Source of the DNA: Gyrodactylus bullatarudis
Lineage: Eukaryota; Platyhelminthes; Monogenea; Gyrodactylidea; Gyrodactylidae
Reading direction: 5' to 3'
DNA: 23,334 bases
Assembly (NCBI GenBank): GCA_012064415.1
Contig: SSNU01000054.1
Span: forward strand, 170,397 to 193,730
Numbering within the stretch: the first letter of the stretch is position 1; every line of letters begins with the position of its first letter. Shown here in pieces: positions 9,530 to 19,344 of the stretch. The notes beneath the pieces were generated by a model, which was not told the origin of the DNA, made no database searches, and saw only the letters and a program-made list of their open reading frames with translations. The position numbers and the translations under genes were made by a program.

Positions 9530-10929
9530 AATTCAAAATTAATTTTATCAATTTTTCGAATAGATTTTTATATCTATTTACTCATTAATATCATTTGTAG
9601 CTGCTACCTCTCTCTAAACGTTTGAAGGATAATATTGTAATTTCATTCATACTTCATAAAATTCGATAAGATGCATTGATTTTATATACTTTCCATTCCA
9701 TGTAGAATTAAATTAAATTGCTTGTAATTATTTCCAAAAATCACCGATATTGTATATATATCGATCAACAGTGATTCAGGGTTAGATTTCAGATTTATAA
9801 AAAGATACAGAAACAATCATATTTTATGGAGTGATGGAGTTGGAGATTGATTTCATCGATAAATTACAATAATTGTTATCTTTTTCCTGATTTTAAGGTG
9901 TCAAAAAATAGAGATTTTTCAATGAAAAAATTTTAAGAATTTGTTAAGAATTTATTCCTGAACAAGATGATGTAATTTCTATCTGATTCATGTTTTTTCA
10001 AGTTAAAGCAAGGCAAGTTGGGTTTTCAGTTTTTACCGAATTACTCGAAAACTCTATTGTGGAATTTTTAAATAAATACTCATCTGAAACACCGAACAAT
10101 TCTTTACAAAAGTGAAAAAAATCATTGAGTAGAATTTTTCAATGTTAGACTGTGTTATTAGTAGTTTATAAAAATAATTCTTTGAGAACTTAAGACTACT
10201 TTCTTGCATCTTTTTATACCAAACATTTTATACCGGACATTGACCCAAATATACCGGTGTATGCGTGGGTGTATACATTAAATAATATTGCGTGCTCATT
10301 TTAGTGTAAATAAAAAGGAAATTTTGAAGTTTATTTTCACCAATCTATTGACGATCCTATTGTCAGAGAGAAGCAAGCGTATGTCGTTATTATTTCCATC
10401 ATGGAAATTAAATGCTTTTTAAAATGAGCCTAATGAATAATTTCAGAAATCAAGCTTCTGATAAAGAGTAATTTTCGAGCATATGAGATCAACTTAAACT
10501 CATACCTAATTTTAGAATCAAACTAGTTATTGAAGAGTGAGAGATAACTCTTTGTTATTATTAAGTCGAATTCAATCAGGATCTAAATTTTAAGTTCATC
10601 ATTTTTTAAGTTAAGAATATAAGAAACAACCATTGTACTTTAAGCTAGTATACTCGGCTCTCATAATCTCATAAATAGAATCTGCCTGACTATTTTGAAT
10701 TGATAGAAATTGTTTTAGCTCCAAACTTATGGGCTTCACAGTGTCTAATCCTTATAGACATTTTGCCAAGCAAAAGTAAGATAACTCGATACATTTAAAA
10801 TAAGTATTCGCCTTCAAATCATATACTTGAAAATTTATTTTATTTCTTCTTAATTGGTTAATTTGTTTAATGATTTAATAGTATAATTTTCTCTACTGTA
10901 GTTATTTTTATGATTTCACAATTTTCCAG
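9530..10929. other. Long non-coding spacer upstream of gene D/E
   Basis: No supported ORF on either strand. Near 10216-10272 there are repeated TATACC/GGTGTATA motifs, including the palindrome-like ATACCGGTGTAT. This might be the end of an unidentified element. The rest is featureless A+T-rich sequence that may contain unrecognised 5' exons or promoter of gene D/E. Confidence 0.4.
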
Positions 10930-12877
10930 TATTATAACTTTTTTCCATTCAGTAATATTAAACTAAAAGAAAAGTATGTTCCCAATGAAATTGAAATGAC
11001 AAAATGTAGATGGTCTCATTAAATTTTCAGAAGTCAAATAGACGGATTTCAAAGATTTTTCAGCCTAAGAAGAACACAGAAAGAGTGACCAAAAGAAATA
11101 TATATAGTTTTGTCAATCAGTCTATCTTAAACAATATTTTTTTCAGAGATTCAAAATGGAATAAAGTTAGAGAAGCTCTTGGGAAAAAAGAAATACCAAA
11201 TCCTAATAAATCAGAGTATGTCATCTTTGATTATCAATCCTCGCAAAAAAAAGATTTCGTAGAGATATTTTCAGAATATACATAATTTCTAAGATGTAAA
11301 ATTTTCAAATGCATCATCGCTAATAAGTAATAGGAAAAGGGTATTGAAATTTCCCAGAATAAATAGATTCATATAAACACTTTTCAAATTTTCAATGGAC
11401 GATTAAAATAGTTAAGAGGGGGTTAGAGAATGAATTCTTCAATAATTTAATTTGACCTTAACTAATCACTTTATTCACTAGAACACAGAATGTGAGGCAC
11501 AAGTGAGTTTAAACTATTAATGTTTCAAAATAAACGTTCTCTAGCGATTAAGCACAATTAAAAAATTTTCTTTGTAAATATATTACAGCTAATTACATAC
11601 ATGATGGAACGCTAAAAAACAAAAGCTATTCGATGAAGTGTGAAATGTGCTTCAATTTACTCAAGTTTTATGCAAAAATATCGTCATGTATATATGGGAA
11701 CAAGAAGAGGTCAAAGTTTGAATGACTAGTTTTAAGATTTCAAATGAAATAGGAAAAAAATATTCAATTTTTAATCAGACTCCCTTTTCTTTACCCATGA
11801 CGTAATCCAAAGATATCTTGAACAATTAAAAGAAAAACAGATTGAAAATAGTCTATTTTGATTGGATGTTGTGATTCTCGATATCTATTGGTCATCCAGG
11901 TCAGGATTTAAGTATGAAAAATATTCAACTGGCGTTTCATTATCGTGTTTTTGATTTGATTGTACTCTACTTTTTAATGCCAGTCAATACATTTGATGGA
12001 AATTTTCTTAACTTTATAAGACCTTTATATGTGTTTTGCTAGATCAATACAACCAATAAGACTTAAAATAAATAGCTTGAGCATAATTTTCTTGTATAAT
12101 TTTTTTATGTGAATGCATGAGTATGCGACAAAATAGAAAGCAAATCTTTTACTGATGAAATCATAAATTCCTTTATTCAGGCCAGTAGTGAGAAAATATA
12201 TATTAAATTTAGTCTTCCTATCCCTATGAAGAACTATCACAAAGAATAAAAGAATTCTACCAATTTTTATGCTATATTTATGTAAGTTAAAATTATAATT
12301 CACCCAACAGATTATTTTCAAAGGAAATGGAGGGATTTTAAACAATTTTCTGAGCAGTTCAAATTTTAAGTCTGAGCATTTTGGCTACATCATGATAAAA
12401 TTTGCAAATTTTATCAAAAGCAATGATCCTACAAATGATAAAAGTGAATGCTTACAAAGTGAAATGGATTCTGTTTTTCTTAAACATGAAACAATTGAAT
12501 CAAAATTCAAATATTTTTTCCTCTTATTCGAGATACTATCTGAGTAATAATAATTTTAAATTAAAAGTTTCAAGTCATTAAAAGAAGACGGACTAGTTTT
12601 ATTAGCGGAATTATATAAAGATTTTGAAAAAAATGTAAATTCCCATTTCAATTTATTTTAGTTTAAAAATTTGAAATCTTTATTTCTCGATACCTCGAGA
12701 ATGAAAGAAGCTATAAAGAACCAAGAAATTGATTTTGAAGGGTTATTGAAAAGATTAGAAAAATTAACTGGACTTAAGCAAACTTTAGAACAAATCACTC
12801 TGAAATGTTTTGAAATTCTAACGAAATTGCCTATAATACTCAAAGAAATTAAGAGAAAAGTACCAGTATTTTCGTAA
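10930..12877 (+). CDS. Gene D/E: second gene of the gene A type, tiny introns, exon model incomplete
   Basis: The first supported exon, 10930-10973, is 44 nt, the same length and phase as the gene B exon at 22686-22729, and ends at GTATGTT as that one does. The next exon from 11031 encodes NRRISKIFQPKKNTERV, aligning with ITKRYFGKEPRLEK of gene B; its phase does not join cleanly to the 44-nt exon, so either the model or the gene is damaged. A possible exon near 11779-11858 encodes VIQRYLEQLKEKQIENSLF. The 3' part is firm: 12213-12281, 12311-12543, 12568-12634 and 12662-12877 join in frame across introns of 29, 24 and 27 nt and end at TAA. It encodes a helical, Lys/Leu-rich tail with FEGLLKRLEKLTGLKQTLEQ. 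Function unknown. The 5' and 3' parts could be two genes. Confidence 0.6.
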
Positions 12878-13435
12878 GACTGATTTTTCAATTTTTAAGA
12901 AGCGAACATTTAAATGCTGAATTATTAAATAAACTTTTGCATGATATAATTAATTATATGGATAATAATATTTGAATAATTTTAATAAATAAATATTTTC
13001 ATATAATCTTTTTAAATTAATGACTTCCGTATTTCTAAACTGAAGAAATTTCAATTATAAATAAGCCTCAATAGAACTTGTAAAATTCAACCCCCAGGGA
13101 GTTTCGAAACTGACTACGGAATTTTGAAACTGAGTAATAAATTAATTAAATAATAGAACTATTATAATAATGAGACAGAAAGAATTGATATTTATCTATC
13201 ACTTTTTTCCTTGGCCTTTCTTCTGTGATTTTTCATGTCTAATATAATACTCCTTATTCCTACTGACCACTTTGTTTTCTTAGAGATTTGAATCTAAAAA
13301 TTATTTTGTTTACATTCTTAATATCTGTGATTATATGAGTCAAGTGGAGTCCTACCTACTTTTTAATATTCACTTTATTTTTGAATCATTATCAGACTAT
13401 TCATGACATGCACTTAAGTTAACATATTTTAAACT
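12878..13435. other. Spacer downstream of gene D/E
   Basis: No ORF is supported. Two close copies of TTT(C)GAAACTGA occur at about 13100-13135. Nothing else is recognised. Confidence 0.4.
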
Positions 13436-13439
13436 ATTC

Positions 13440-14025
13440 GAGGGTTCAATGAACATTGATATGGAGTGGCTTGATTTTTTAAATGAAATCAATTAAAGAG
13501 TCGACCATTTGTTGAGACTTCTTCATACTGTTATGACCGGGGTGCCCAATTTTATTTTGAGCATATATTCTTTTTAAAAATGATTTCGAGGATCAAAATA
13601 TTCTTTCGAAAAATGAAAGAGAAATTGAATGAAATCATTTTATTTACAAAAAATAATAATTTATCATGATCAGATTGCAAACAGTTTATTCAAATCTTTA
13701 AAAAATTAAATTTTCGAATATTTCTCAAAATCTGAACGTTAAAATATCCTCAAATTTTCAGCATGACGAATGGTCCATATATTCTGGGAAGAAATATGCT
13801 GTTTATGCTTCTTGGGTACCCTGGTTATGACCACCTCTAGGATTTGGAGCTGTTCAATTTAGATAATATCCATGATCTTGTGGTTGCATAAGGCAAATGA
13901 CAGTTCTCAACAAATTCTCTCAATACTTTGCCTTCATCGAGTAGTTGAAGAATTTTAGCTCTTATCTTTTTTTCGTGCTTACGATAAGGAGAAATTGTGG
14001 TAAATGAAAAGGAGAAGAAATTCAC
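13440..14025 (-). pseudogene. Tc1/IS630-like transposase relic, interrupted by a hAT MITE
   Basis: On the minus strand the 62-codon ORF 14025-13837 encodes a helix-turn-helix of the transposase DNA-binding type: KIRAKILQLLDEGKVLREFV, then CHLPYATTRSWI. One base out of frame it continues with NPRGGHN at the edge of an insertion. On the far side of the insertion the same frame resumes at 13529 with SMKKSQQMVDSLIDFI and a stop. The RGG linker after the HTH is typical of Tc1/IS630-like transposases. Two kinds of damage are present: a frameshift plus stops, and the 286-bp insertion. No catalytic DDE region is visible. Confidence 0.65.
13538..13823. mobile_element. hAT-type MITE with 8-bp target duplication
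   Basis: The termini CGGGGTGCCCAA (left) and CAGGGTACCCAA (right, opposite strand) are near-identical inverted repeats of the hAT CAGGGGTGCCCAA type. Both sides carry the perfect 8-bp direct repeat GTTATGAC, at 13530-13537 and 13824-13831, the size expected for hAT insertion. The element is 286 bp, A+T rich and non-coding, hence non-autonomous. It is inserted in a transposase relic, so it is younger than that relic. Confidence 0.9.
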
Positions 14026-14390
14026 AAAAAGGAAAAAATTAGATAATGAACTTGACTATTTTTGTTAATGAAAAAGAATTGAAAAATTACGAAATCGAAA
14101 ATTGTAAAAATAATAATAAGCCTTTCGAGTGCACGAATGAAATAGAATCAGCTACTAATTTACAGTGTAGAGTCTTTATGCTAAATCAAATTTGTTTTTT
14201 CCTGCCTTAGTTATATAGTAGATAAACAGTTGAGTTCTACAAACAAAAAATATAAAATTAAATATTTCATTCTAGAAACTAGGCCTGAAAAAGGTATAGA
14301 GCAGATTAAAAAGGGTTGATTAGGTAGCAAGAGAAAATTTAACGAACCAATGGAAGCTAGCAAACATTTTACATTGAGATACCTGAAAGG

Positions 14391-14533
14391 TGGTTTTTAG
14401 GCATCATTATGTATTTTTAATTGCAATACACGTTAACATAGGAAATTTAAGCACAAACAAATGTCCAAAGGTCACGAGTCCTTTTTTAAAGACACCGAGG
14501 AGAGTTTCATGCATAAAATAGATTTACTACTAT
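14391..14533. repeat. Partial copy of the 3' end of the pogo relic at 2281-3498
   Basis: The segment shares TACACGTTAACATAGGAAAT (also at 3245) and an end GATTTACTACTATA (compare GATTTACTACTGTA at 3487-3500) with the pogo-like element. An internal part is deleted and the left end is missing or unrecognisable. It is a second, more degraded member of that family, in direct orientation. Confidence 0.7.
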
Positions 14534-15164
14534 ATTATCTTTTCAACTAATCTCAAATAGATTTACTTGACGAAACCCAAACATATATTATAAAATGATG
14601 TTTGATTTGACTGGCCGTTTGCTATTCCAGGTTTGAGCTTTAAATCATATCTTTTCAGTGATAAGTTATCACAGAATTATTATAGTGGTTTTAATCTTAG
14701 GTAAATTCAAGAGCTGGTCAATTTTAAGTTCATCAGAAATATTAAAACCCAGGCCTGAAGTAAAGGAGACAATTTCTCCAGGAAGGAAACATTATTCTCA
14801 TGAAAATTCTTTTTGAATGAAATGAAATTTATTGAACAATTCATAAGTTCTGCTTTACATTCATCATTTTCATGTAAAAATAATTATCATGTACAAAAAG
14901 AATAATAATAAGTTAAAGGAAAATAGAAAAAAAGAAGAAAAATATTTTTATGTGTGTACAATAATAATAAAAATATTTTGCAAAAATTTGTTATAATCTA
15001 AATCTTATCTATGAAATTATATATAGTTATCAGTATTGATTCTTCAAGTATTTTTTAATCACAATAGAATTATTACTTTGGGAAATTAAGATTCTTTGTC
15101 TAATTTCTTCAGAATTCTAGATTTTTCCATTATTATTAAAAAATATTTGAATGACTTTTGTAAG
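14534..15164. other. Spacer, no gene recognised
   Basis: Very A+T-rich sequence with simple AATAATAATA tracts near 14900-14975. No supported coding or repeat signal. Confidence 0.4.
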
Positions 15165-15480
15165 ACGCAAAATGGCCAACATAAGAAGATTCTGTGGTCT
15201 TCTAGACAGACAATCGACCAGGATCATAAAAACTATTTATCCAAACGACTTCGTATTCAATGAAAATTACGTGGACGGACTTCATGATTGCCATCAGGAA
15301 GCACATAAAACCTGAAATGTTCCCCATGGCAAAACTTCTATAGTGAAGCTGAGCTGGGTGAAGAATTGAAGAAGTGCTATTACATCAATGACCATAAGAT
15401 AAGGTCAAAGCTTAGTACCTTGAATGCCAAGCTATCTCTTGATGTATCGTTATTTTGTATTTTTCTGTAGTGGGGGTAGG
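15165..15480 (+). pseudogene. Frameshifted coding remnant, unrecognised
   Basis: This stretch is visibly less A+T rich than its surroundings and has long open segments in successive frames. One frame begins MANIRRFCGLLDRQSTR, an overlapping frame gives ITWTDFMIAIRKHIKPEMFP, and a third gives YSEAELGEELKKCYYIN followed by KIRSKLSTLNAKLSLD. The order and composition suggest one protein broken by indels. No family is recognised. It could be a decayed mobile-element gene or gene fragment. Downstream ORFs at 15424-15633 and 15652-15894 are A+T-rich and may be chance. Confidence 0.35.
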
Positions 15481-15651
15481 AATATTTTCATAAAATATGC
15501 TACATTTTTTATAAAATATGGGATACACCAGTTCATTTTTAATAATTTCAATCTTATCAAATTTTTTTCTTTCGAAAATTCATTCCAGTTTATCAATTTT
15601 GCAAAAGTCTCTGGTGTTGATCCAAAGTACTGATAAGAAGACCGCTAATTA

Positions 15652-15894
15652 ATGCAAAAATTGTGTTCAATAAAGAATATTATTATATCGTTCATGATTT
15701 CTAAACTTGATAAATTTATAATCAACATAGAGACCTATAATCTATCGCTGTCGTTCTCCCTAGGTGATATCAGTAATGTATTATTGGTATGCAACATGAC
15801 AATCATGGTCACAATTTTAATAATTATGTACGCTATGGATGGAAAGTGCAACAGACCAATTCAAGTTTTCAATGCCTTGGAGACCTTGGGATGA
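15652..15894 (+). CDS. Uncertain small ORF upstream of gene C
   Basis: An 80-codon ORF with hydrophobic composition; VLLVCNMTIMVTILIIMYAM could be a membrane segment. The end is less A+T-biased (DGKCNRPIQVFNALETLG). No homologue is recognised and no splice context is evident. It lies just before the conserved 5' block of gene C. It may be a remnant exon. Confidence 0.2.
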   Translation: MQKLCSIKNIIISFMISKLDKFIINIETYNLSLSFSLGDISNVLLVCNMTIMVTILIIMYAMDGKCNRPIQVFNALETLG

Positions 15895-15984
15895 TTAATT
15901 TATATTAATAAGTCGGTATTTTCGCTTATAAAATACTTACAAATTACTTTAACTCCGCAATTAAAATATTCTTTAGTATGATAA

Positions 15985-16105
15985 TAAATCAGTAATTCTT
16001 CCAAAGTTTTCGAAATAAAATTTCGATGTGAGTCAAGAGGAGAACAAAAATAATTTTTTTCAAAGGAAAAGTAACCTTTCGTTCAGGAAACATGAGTTAG
16101 CTATC
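15985..16105 (+). promoter_or_regulatory. Conserved 5' block of gene C
   Basis: This is the counterpart of the block before gene A at 4295-4405, with the ordered motifs GTGAGTCAAGA, GGAAAAG, CTTTCGTT and ATGAGTTAG. It is conserved between two diverged copies and ends 92 bp before the shared microexon, so it may be promoter or first exon. Confidence 0.4.
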
Positions 16106-16196
16106 TCTTTACAATATTTCGTTATTGCTAAAATTCAATATTAAATTTTAAAATTCTTTACTTGAACATTCATCATCAAAAATTTTATTCTTGCAG

Positions 16197-16400
16197 AAGA
16201 TCTAGAATGGATATCAGACGAGTGCAGAGCTTTAATCATCCTAAGTGAGTTTTATCAAACAGTTCTAGAATTCAAATCAAAAGTAATATAAACTTCAGTG
16301 TAATTTAAATTAAGTCCAAAATTTGAATTATTTTATTTTTAGATTACAACTTTCTTTGGATGATTCTGAGTTAGTTGTTCTAAAACATCGTAGTATCCTA
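16197..16400 (+). pseudogene. Gene C: truncated paralogue of gene A
   Basis: The 48-nt exon 16197-16244 has the same length and phase as the gene A exon 4459-4506 and shares the core IRRVQSF; here it contains an in-frame ATG (MDIRRVQSFNHP) at 16207. It ends at GTGAGT as in gene A. A second exon from 16343 encodes LQLSLDDSELVVLKHRS and runs to a stop near 16412. The 72-nt exon and the helical body are not found before the PLE-type repeat that starts near 16480, so the gene looks cut off. A short protein is possible if it terminates here by design. Confidence 0.5.
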
Positions 16401-16479
16401 GCGATAAATGCCTAAAATTAATCTGGTTTCTTTTCAACCCTTCGACGATATCAACCTATTTTTATCTTGAGATGCCAGA

Positions 16480-16700
16480 GAATTTAGAAGAGAAAAGCGC
16501 TTTATTTCGGGCATACTCTTCAGTCTGTACATGCCAATATATACAAAGGTTTGAAATTACAAAATTAAATCTGATTGGTTTAACCTTTCAACAACATATT
16601 ACTCATGTGGTGTATTCTTGTCTTACTTGAGTTTAGTGAGGAGTGAGTACCAGACACACACACAGACACATGCACGTCTCGTAATAGTGTACATTGTACA
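16480..16700 (-). mobile_element. Solo PLE-like terminal repeat, right boundary unknown
   Basis: This segment carries the hammerhead-like core, then GTACATGCCAATATATA and a CTGATTGGTT motif, as in the other PLE terminal repeats at 8040 and 17627. A (CA)n microsatellite follows at about 16653-16670. The end of the repeat cannot be placed. It replaces the expected continuation of gene C. Confidence 0.45.
16487..16526 (-). ncRNA. Hammerhead-like motif in a solo PLE terminal repeat
   Basis: On the minus strand AGA precedes CTGAAGA, then GTATGCCC, GAAA, a hairpin built on the palindrome AAAGCGCTTT, UC at the cleavage position and TCT, which pairs with AGA. The core matches the copy at 8054-8095 through the whole CTGAAGAGTATGCCCGAAAT stretch. 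No RT follows, so this is a solo or truncated terminal repeat. Stem II is weak; an alternative GGCAT/ATGCC hairpin competes with it. Confidence 0.55.
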
Positions 16701-16905
16701 ATGGTAATTATAATCAGTATATAATACATGAAGTAACATAAGAGATTTACAATTAATAATTATTTCACTCCATGCCACGTTATAATAGGTTCCGAAGTTT
16801 TTTCCCCCAAATTCTAGATACATGACAAGTTTTTATCACTTAAAAGAACGCATCTTATTGTTCTTTTTAAAAAACCTACAATGAACTTTGTATCCTAGAT
16901 GAAAA

Positions 16906-17115
16906 ATGAGAAAATGTTTTTTGAAAAAATTAATCAAGTTTACTTTTTTAATGGCAAAATGTTTCTTTATAAAAAATGTATACTGTGATTTTTGTTACTA
17001 TTCTGATCAACCAACTATGCGTAGGTTTAACTGCTTCAACTTCACGGAACATCAATCTAATTTGAGAAGATCAATTCAACAAAAATCCATAACTACTAAC
17101 GTCCCTGATGGTTAA
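16906..17115 (+). CDS. Uncertain ORF with a CDFC motif
   Basis: A 69-codon ORF with a Lys/Phe-rich first half and a more protein-like second half, including VYCDFCYYSDQPTMRRFNCF then TEHQSNLRRSIQQKS. The C-x2-C pair hints at a zinc-binding fold but is not enough to assign a family. It could be an exon of a decayed gene. No promoter or splice evidence beyond the ORF. Confidence 0.25.
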   Translation: MRKCFLKKLIKFTFLMAKCFFIKNVYCDFCYYSDQPTMRRFNCFNFTEHQSNLRRSIQQKSITTNVPDG

Positions 17116-17487
17116 ACCATGATTGGTTTACTGAAAAAAATTAGAGTTCATTTGAATTATTTATCAATATTCTAATTTTAAATTAGATTCTCTTAGGATA
17201 AATGAACGCTTAGCTTTTAACAACATTGCAATTACGGATCTCAAAACTATATTTTTTCTGAATATCACTGTGAAAGTTTTCGCTATAAAAATGTATCAAA
17301 AGTGTGACTTATAAAACCATATGCAGAATTAATTTATAATGAAATCATATTAAGAGCTATTATTATTGGAGTAGATCAAGCTCTATACCATAGTTAAGAG
17401 TTTTTTAGGCAAAGCAAGTAATAATTAGAATCAGAATTCCATGATTTACTTAATCTAATGTGACTTCAAATTAAAAATATTTATTTC

Positions 17488-17626
17488 CACATGTTAAATA
17501 TTCCGTTCACATGTAAAATCTATATTTTTCGAGTTGTTTATCATGATGAATATTTTTAACATAAACAATTTATAATAATTTCGAAAGAGAAACTCTTTGA
17601 TCTCTGTTTTTAGTTGAGCTACAGAT
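17488..17626 (-). repeat. Inverted copy of the gene B 5' flank, part 1
   Basis: Read on the minus strand, this contains TATGTTAAAAATATT, ATCATGA and GTGAACGGAATATTT in the same order as 22615-22680 just upstream of the gene B 44-nt exon. Together with 18628-18690 it marks a further copy of the gene-family flank, split by the giant inverted repeat at 17627-18627. No exon follows in this copy. Confidence 0.6.
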
Positions 17627-17657
17627 AATTCGATGAGTAAAAAGGGGTTGATGCCAG

Positions 17658-17707
17658 TTATAAGAATATAGCGCTTTTATTTCGTGCCATACTCATCAGC
17701 TTTTACA
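17658..17707 (-). ncRNA. Hammerhead-like motif, left arm of the giant inverted repeat
   Basis: This is the mirror copy of 18547-18596, with CTGATGA at 17699-17693 on the minus strand followed by GTATGGCAC and GAAA. Because the arms are inverted, the two motifs face in opposite directions. Confidence 0.55.
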
Positions 17708-18546
17708 TGCCAGATTTATATAAAGAGAATTGTGTACAAAATATTGGTTTTAGCTCTTATTGGTTGTTCTCTGGTGCGTGTGTATAATAATAACATAGAC
17801 TCTTTGGGATGTAAGAGTGATATCTATCCCTATCACATTTGACTCTGTAATATGACTAATAGTAATAAGATTAGAAATTATGTACAAGGGGGTGGGTAGT
17901 GTTACTGTAATTGAAAGCACGAAGTAATGTGAAAATATGAGGTATGAATATAACGGTTACATCTGTGAAAAATAATTGGTGATCTTATTTTGTCATATGT
18001 CATCGTCTGATCTGTTTCTTTTCCTTGGGGTTGATACCAGTGTTGGTCTTGGTAGTACCAGTGGTTTCACGAATTTTTTTTGGATACATAGATTTGGCTT
18101 TTGTTTCTCTATGTATAATGCTTCAGCGGTTTTGAGAGCTGCAATAAACTGTAAAATACAAAAAATATCTGTTAAAAATAGGAAAAAAAACACTGGTACT
18201 ACCAAGACCAACACTGGTATCAACCCCAAGGAAAAGAAACAGATCAGACGATGACATATGACAAAATAAGATCACCAATTATTTTTCACAGATGTAACCG
18301 TTATATTCATACCTCATATTTTCACATTACTTCGTGCTTTCAATTACAGTAACACTACCCACCCCCTTGTAAATAATTTCTAATCTTATTACTATTAGTC
18401 ATATTACAGAGTCAAATGTGATAGGGATAGATATCACTCTTACATCCCAAAGAGTCTATGTTATTATTATACACACGCACCAGAGAACAACCAATGAGAG
18501 CTAAAACCAATATTCTGTACACAATTCTCTTTATATAAATCTGGCA

Positions 18547-18596
18547 TGTAAAAGCTGATGAGTATGGCACGAAATAAAAGCGCTATATTCTTATAA
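18547..18596 (+). ncRNA. Hammerhead-like motif, right arm of the giant inverted repeat
   Basis: On the plus strand TGTAAAAG precedes CTGATGA (18555-18561), then GTATGGCAC (stem II, two pairs), GAAA (18571-18574), an ATA/TAT stem III, A at the cleavage position and TTCTTATA, which pairs with TGTAAAAG with one mismatch and two wobbles. The core is exactly CUGAUGA and GAAA. Cleavage would fall after about 18587. Confidence 0.55.
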
Positions 18597-18627
18597 CTGG
18601 CATCAACCCCTTTTTACTCATCGAATT

Positions 18628-18690
18628 TTAATAAAATAAAGTTAAATCATTGGTAGATTTTTATACGAATACAGTTTGTTTTCTACACAC
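18628..18690 (-). repeat. Inverted copy of the gene B 5' flank, part 2
   Basis: Read on the minus strand, GTATTCGTATAAAAATCTAC followed by CAATGA matches TTATTCGTATGAAAATCTAC followed by TAATGA at 22556-22582. It is the other half of the flank copy split by the inverted repeat. Confidence 0.55.
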
Positions 18691-19344
18691 AAAAATACTA
18701 TTCTTTATTGATATCGCAAACAAATAAAAATTCCGTTCGATTTTCGATCGAGTTTTTCAACAGAAGTTTATCTATTCAACTCTAAAATAATTTTCGATTC
18801 AATAATAATTTACTTCAGATATTAATTTTCAAAAGTAATTAGGAAAATTCTGGATATTTTTTGTCATAAATGTCTCTTCAAAAATGAGCAAATTAATAAA
18901 ATAAAATTCTTGAAATGGAGTAATTTCAAGGTTATTAAATTCTATTACTTTAACTATTATAGATATTCATCATTATCAGTATATAAAAAGAATTTTTTTA
19001 TTAGAGAAATATATATTTCGCCAGGTCTTATCAATCTCTAATCCTGGTTCAATTAAATGATTGTAAATATTAGTTCAATGAAATTTATGTTAATGAAATT
19101 TTAAAATTCTTGAAACACTTTCAATTGATGAAAAACCAAAAAACTTCTCTATTATAGATATATTAATAAGAAATTCTTAAAAATAATCTTCGTTTACCTA
19201 GGTAAAAAGCCCAACTGACGAATCTCGAAATAGGACAAGTCAATATATGTGTGGTCCAACAGGGTTTGAAATGTTGAGATTTGAGTGAAGGTTTAAGAAC
19301 TTTTCTAACACATGAAGCTTGGGGATACATGAGTGTTAAATCTA
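18691..19344. other. Spacer, no gene recognised
   Basis: A+T-rich sequence. A short open stretch on the plus strand near 19200-19290 encodes KSPTDESRNRTSQYMCGPTG, and an ORF lies opposite it on the minus strand; neither is recognised. Confidence 0.35.

Larger units (their letters stand above)
17627..18627. mobile_element. Giant inverted repeat (437-bp arms) derived from PLE terminal repeats
   Basis: Arms 17627-18063 and 18191-18627 are near-perfect reverse complements with only a few mismatches seen; the spacer is 127 bp. The outer ends are AATTCGATGAG and its complement. Each arm has a hammerhead-like core near its outer end (17658-17707 minus, 18547-18596 plus) and the ATGCCAGATTTATATAAA and ATTGGTT motifs of the other PLE terminal repeats. 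No RT lies between the arms, and ORFs inside are mirror images of each other. PLEs are known to carry terminal repeats in direct or inverted arrangement; this looks like an inverted pair without a body. Confidence 0.85.

Noticed and set aside
12025..12345. Minus-strand ORF of 106 codons
   Set aside because: It lies antisense to gene D/E exons and introns; A+T-rich composition with many Ile, Phe, Lys and Tyr residues and no domain.
16623..16823. Minus-strand ORF with alternating Cys-Val
   Set aside because: The Cys-Val run is a translated CA/GT microsatellite.
17976..18254. Overlapping ORFs on both strands at the centre of the palindrome
   Set aside because: They are mirror images created by the inverted repeat arms and have no recognisable domain.
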